Positions 62,131 through 64,000 of a DNA stretch of 64,000 nucleotides are shown here, one piece after another (position 1 is the stretch's first letter; each line of letters starts with the position of its first letter). Source of the stretch: Aerobium sp039839275. GTDB lineage: Bacteria; Pseudomonadota; Alphaproteobacteria; Rhizobiales; Rhizobiaceae. The stretch is from contig NZ_JBDOQP010000006.1 of NCBI RefSeq assembly GCF_039839275.1, positions 62,001 to 126,000 on the forward strand. Direction: 5' to 3'. A program made the position numbers and the translations under genes. The notes below the pieces were generated by a model that made no database searches, had not been told where the DNA came from, and saw nothing but the letters and a program-made list of their open reading frames with translations.

Positions 62131-62802
62131 TTGATTTTATATGACGCAAAACAGCCAGGTCCGAACCCAGCCGTCGTTCGGCTTTTCGTCCATGAGCGCC
62201 ACGGGCTTCGGTTCGACGTGGAGTTGATAGATCTTGCTGGCCTTGAGAACAGAAAACCGGCCTATCGGAATACCATCAATGCTCGGGGGGAGGTGCCGGC
62301 ACTTCGCCTCGATGATGGCCGCATCATAACTGAAGTTACGGCGATCTGCGGCTATTTCGACGAGATCGCAGAAGGCGGCCGCCGATTGTTCGGTGACACG
62401 CCGGAGGGCCGCGCGGAAATTCATATGTGGACCCGGCGGGCCTATCTCGAAGTCGTTCTGCCTTTCGTGACGTGGTGGCGCGGTACCGACGCGGCCGAGG
62501 AGGCTTATCGGGGGCACCGCGTCCTAATGCCTGAGGCCAAACGCTCGCACCGTCTGCTTGCTGACCGTGGCCTCAACCAGTTCGATGACGATCTCCAAGG
62601 CAAGAGCTTCATCGTTGGCGAGGAGCTCACCATGGCCGACGTCATGCTGTACGGCTTCATGGGGACAAACATGGCGACTGGGGAAATCCCATGGCTCAAC
62701 GTACCCCAACGCCCCAACATCGCGGCTTGGTTCGACCGCATGGCGACAAGAGCGTCTGGCGAGCAAATGATGTCGCCCTTGCCGGCGCGTGTCGCAAACT
62801 AG
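62131..62802 (+). CDS. glutathione S-transferase family protein
   Basis: 223 aa. The thioredoxin-like N-terminal domain starts ILYDAKQPGPNPAVVRLFVHE. The glutathione site is represented by GEVPALRLDDG and TEVTAICGYFDE, followed by an all-helical domain with FIVGEELTMADVML, the GST N-cap motif. The start is TTG 62131 with AGGAGA 6 nt upstream; upstream residues in the frame are not GST-like. The role is conjugation or detoxification. It is divergent from the AraC regulator, its likely controller. Confidence 0.87.
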   Translation: MILYDAKQPGPNPAVVRLFVHERHGLRFDVELIDLAGLENRKPAYRNTINARGEVPALRLDDGRIITEVTAICGYFDEIAEGGRRLFGDTPEGRAEIHMWTRRAYLEVVLPFVTWWRGTDAAEEAYRGHRVLMPEAKRSHRLLADRGLNQFDDDLQGKSFIVGEELTMADVMLYGFMGTNMATGEIPWLNVPQRPNIAAWFDRMATRASGEQMMSPLPARVAN

Positions 62803-62917
62803 TTTGGCAGTAGGCGATGGCTCATTCGATGTTGAAGCTGCCCGCACCCGGCTCGCACCGCATGCAGTGATCGACGGGTAATCAGGAGTCTATTCGAGCC
62901 AAGAGCATCCATTTGAC

Positions 62918-62957
62918 AAAATGACCAAATATGTGTTTCTAGTCATATGGTCATTTT
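62918..62957. promoter_or_regulatory. 40-bp palindromic operator upstream of the SDR-TetR operon
   Basis: AAAATGACCA (62918-62927) and TGGTCATTTT (62948-62957) are perfect 10-bp arms of a 40-bp element, with a further ATATG/CATAT similarity inside. TTGACA (62913-62918) adjoins the left arm. It is a likely site for the TetR regulator encoded downstream, blocking the operon promoter. Confidence 0.65.
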
Positions 62958-62975
62958 CTGTTATATGGTGGTTTG

Positions 62976-63893
62976 ATGGTTTCCAGAGTTGGCTGCACGG
63001 TAATGACGGGCGCAACATCCGGGCTTGGCCTGCTGGCTGCCCGCAAAATCGCAGCGCAGAGCGACATCTCCCTCGTCGGCAAACGCGGGGTGGGAGCCGC
63101 TCTCGTAGGAGAGGCCCTGCCTCTGGATCTCGCAAACCTCGACTCCGTTCGACGGTTTTGCAGCCTGGCCCTCGAGAAATGCACCAAGACGGGGATAGAC
63201 TTGCTGGTGCTTAATGCAGGCGGCAATTTTCCGTTGGAAAAGACTGGCGACGGATTCGAGACAAACTTCGCAGTGAACCACCTTGCGCATTACCTGATCA
63301 TCCGGATGCTCTGGCCCGCGATGAACTTGGGTGCGCGCATCGTCGTGACGACAAGCGGCACGCATGATCCGGAAGAGGGCGCTGCCGTCCCGGCTCCCAA
63401 ACATGCGGACGCTTATCGTTTGGCTTATCCCGAAACGGACAACGAACTGGACGAGAAGGTGTCCACAGCAGCAGGCCGGGCCTATGCAGCAGCCAAATTG
63501 TGCAATCTGTTGACCGCTCAGGCGCTGATGGGGAATTCCGCGGTGCGCGCGAAGCGCGTCAAGGTGGTAGCCTACTCACCGGGGCCGACGCCAGGCACCG
63601 GGCTGCTCGGAGGGCGTGGAGTGGTCCTTGGCCTTGCGTTCCGTTATGTCCTGCCGCTTGTGGCGAAGTTGTCTCCAGCGCTGCACACGCCAGAACTGGC
63701 AGGATCGACGCTTGCAGATGTCGCAATTGGCGAGATCGAGCCGCCCGATAATCAGGTTTACGTGCTGCTGAAAAGGGGCAAGGTCACCTTTCCGGCCCCA
63801 TCCGTGCTTGCTCGGGACAAACCTGCCATCGCTCACATGTGGCGTGACAGTGCAAAGATGCTGGGCCTTGAAGAGGGATTGGAACAGGGATGA
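62976..63893 (+). CDS. SDR family oxidoreductase (retinol dehydrogenase-like)
   Basis: 305 aa. MTGATSGLGL close to the N-terminus binds NAD(P). NAGG, a catalytic Ser in TTSGTHDP and YAAAK follow, and the C-terminal region has a long hydrophobic stretch (GVVLGLAFRYVLPLVAKL). Start ATG 62976 (TTG 62973 also possible). It is expressed from a promoter that overlaps a palindrome, and its stop overlaps the TetR start (ATGA), so regulator and enzyme form one operon. Confidence 0.85.
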   Translation: MVSRVGCTVMTGATSGLGLLAARKIAAQSDISLVGKRGVGAALVGEALPLDLANLDSVRRFCSLALEKCTKTGIDLLVLNAGGNFPLEKTGDGFETNFAVNHLAHYLIIRMLWPAMNLGARIVVTTSGTHDPEEGAAVPAPKHADAYRLAYPETDNELDEKVSTAAGRAYAAAKLCNLLTAQALMGNSAVRAKRVKVVAYSPGPTPGTGLLGGRGVVLGLAFRYVLPLVAKLSPALHTPELAGSTLADVAIGEIEPPDNQVYVLLKRGKVTFPAPSVLARDKPAIAHMWRDSAKMLGLEEGLEQG

Positions 63894-64000
63894 ACGAGGA
63901 GGTCAGGGCAGAGACAGCCGACACCCGACGAACGGCGAAGATATTGGACGCTGCGACTCGCCTATACTTGGCCTATGGGGCCCGCCGGACATCGATGGAT
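63890..64000 (+). CDS. TetR family regulator (partial, runs off the window)
   Basis: 37 codons are visible. MNEEVRAETADTRRTAKILD leads into AATRLYLAYGARRTSMD, the first helix of the TetR DNA-binding domain. The start overlaps the SDR stop as ATGA. It probably represses its own operon through the 40-bp palindrome upstream of the SDR gene. The ligand domain lies beyond the window. Confidence 0.75.
   Translation, partial: MNEEVRAETADTRRTAKILDAATRLYLAYGARRTSMD

Noticed and set aside
1..64000. tRNA or rRNA genes and tRNA-anchored attachment sites
   Set aside because: I saw no cloverleaf-compatible segment with a GGTTCGA-type T-arm, and no rRNA sequence, at gene boundaries; a tRNAscan run would settle it.

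Overview
The window is about 60% GC, is gene-dense, and looks like the chromosome of an alphaproteobacterium. I infer a Hyphomicrobiales relative (Phyllobacteriaceae/Brucellaceae side). The reasons are a D-aminopeptidase whose length (520 aa) and catalytic numbering (S62/K65, Y153) agree with the Ochrobactrum enzyme, the many Liv/Dpp-type ABC transporters, and the style of the genes. The genus is not proven. I found no rRNA, tRNA or CRISPR array.

Region 1 (1-22254) is a catabolic cluster for a CoA-activated ring or branched acid. It encodes an acyl-CoA synthetase, two acyl-CoA dehydrogenases, two crotonase-family proteins, a MaoC hydratase, a thiolase, several SDRs, an aldo/keto reductase, a GMC oxidoreductase and a SnoaL-like protein. 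A Liv-type transporter (substrate-binding protein, LivH, a LivM-LivG fusion, LivF), a LuxR-type regulator and an MFS exporter accompany them. Five enzymes resemble, from memory, the set that degrades the last two steroid rings (HIP pathway: FadD3, IpdF, EchA20, FadE30, FadA6). Most of the block reads leftward as one tightly packed operon from about 22.2 kb down to 8.1 kb.

Region 2 (22255-34700) starts with a decayed IS110 fragment and then holds a D-amino-acid/peptide module. This comprises a penicillin-recognising serine hydrolase, a D-threonine-aldolase/D-serine-dehydratase-like PLP enzyme, D-aminopeptidase, an N-acyl-D-amino-acid deacylase, a LysR regulator and a complete dipeptide-type ABC importer. 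Two similar 15-bp dyads, one at the LysR/deacylase divergence and one upstream of the importer's binding protein, suggest a single LysR regulon.

Region 3 (34700-46000) is an accessory scar. It holds ParDE and HipBA toxin-antitoxin operons with visible operators, an aminotransferase pseudogene that runs into transposase debris, IS630 and IS3 fragments, a GNAT gene with a nonsense codon, a broken resolvase, and a 1481-aa exported peptidoglycan-binding protein with repeated modules.

Region 4 (45950-52600) has a membrane J-domain protein, three small membrane proteins, a 41-aa ORF, a LuxR-type autoinducer receptor without a LuxI, a soluble FtsK translocase and a DedA-family relic. Region 5 (52580-60670) has a molybdenum/2Fe-2S oxidoreductase operon divergent from a two-component system, with paired 10-bp tandem repeats between them, then a DUF4143 ATPase preceded by three 23-bp-spaced iterons. 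Region 6 (61094-64000) has an AraC regulator, a glutathione S-transferase, and an SDR/TetR pair behind a palindromic operator. The TetR gene runs off the end of the window.
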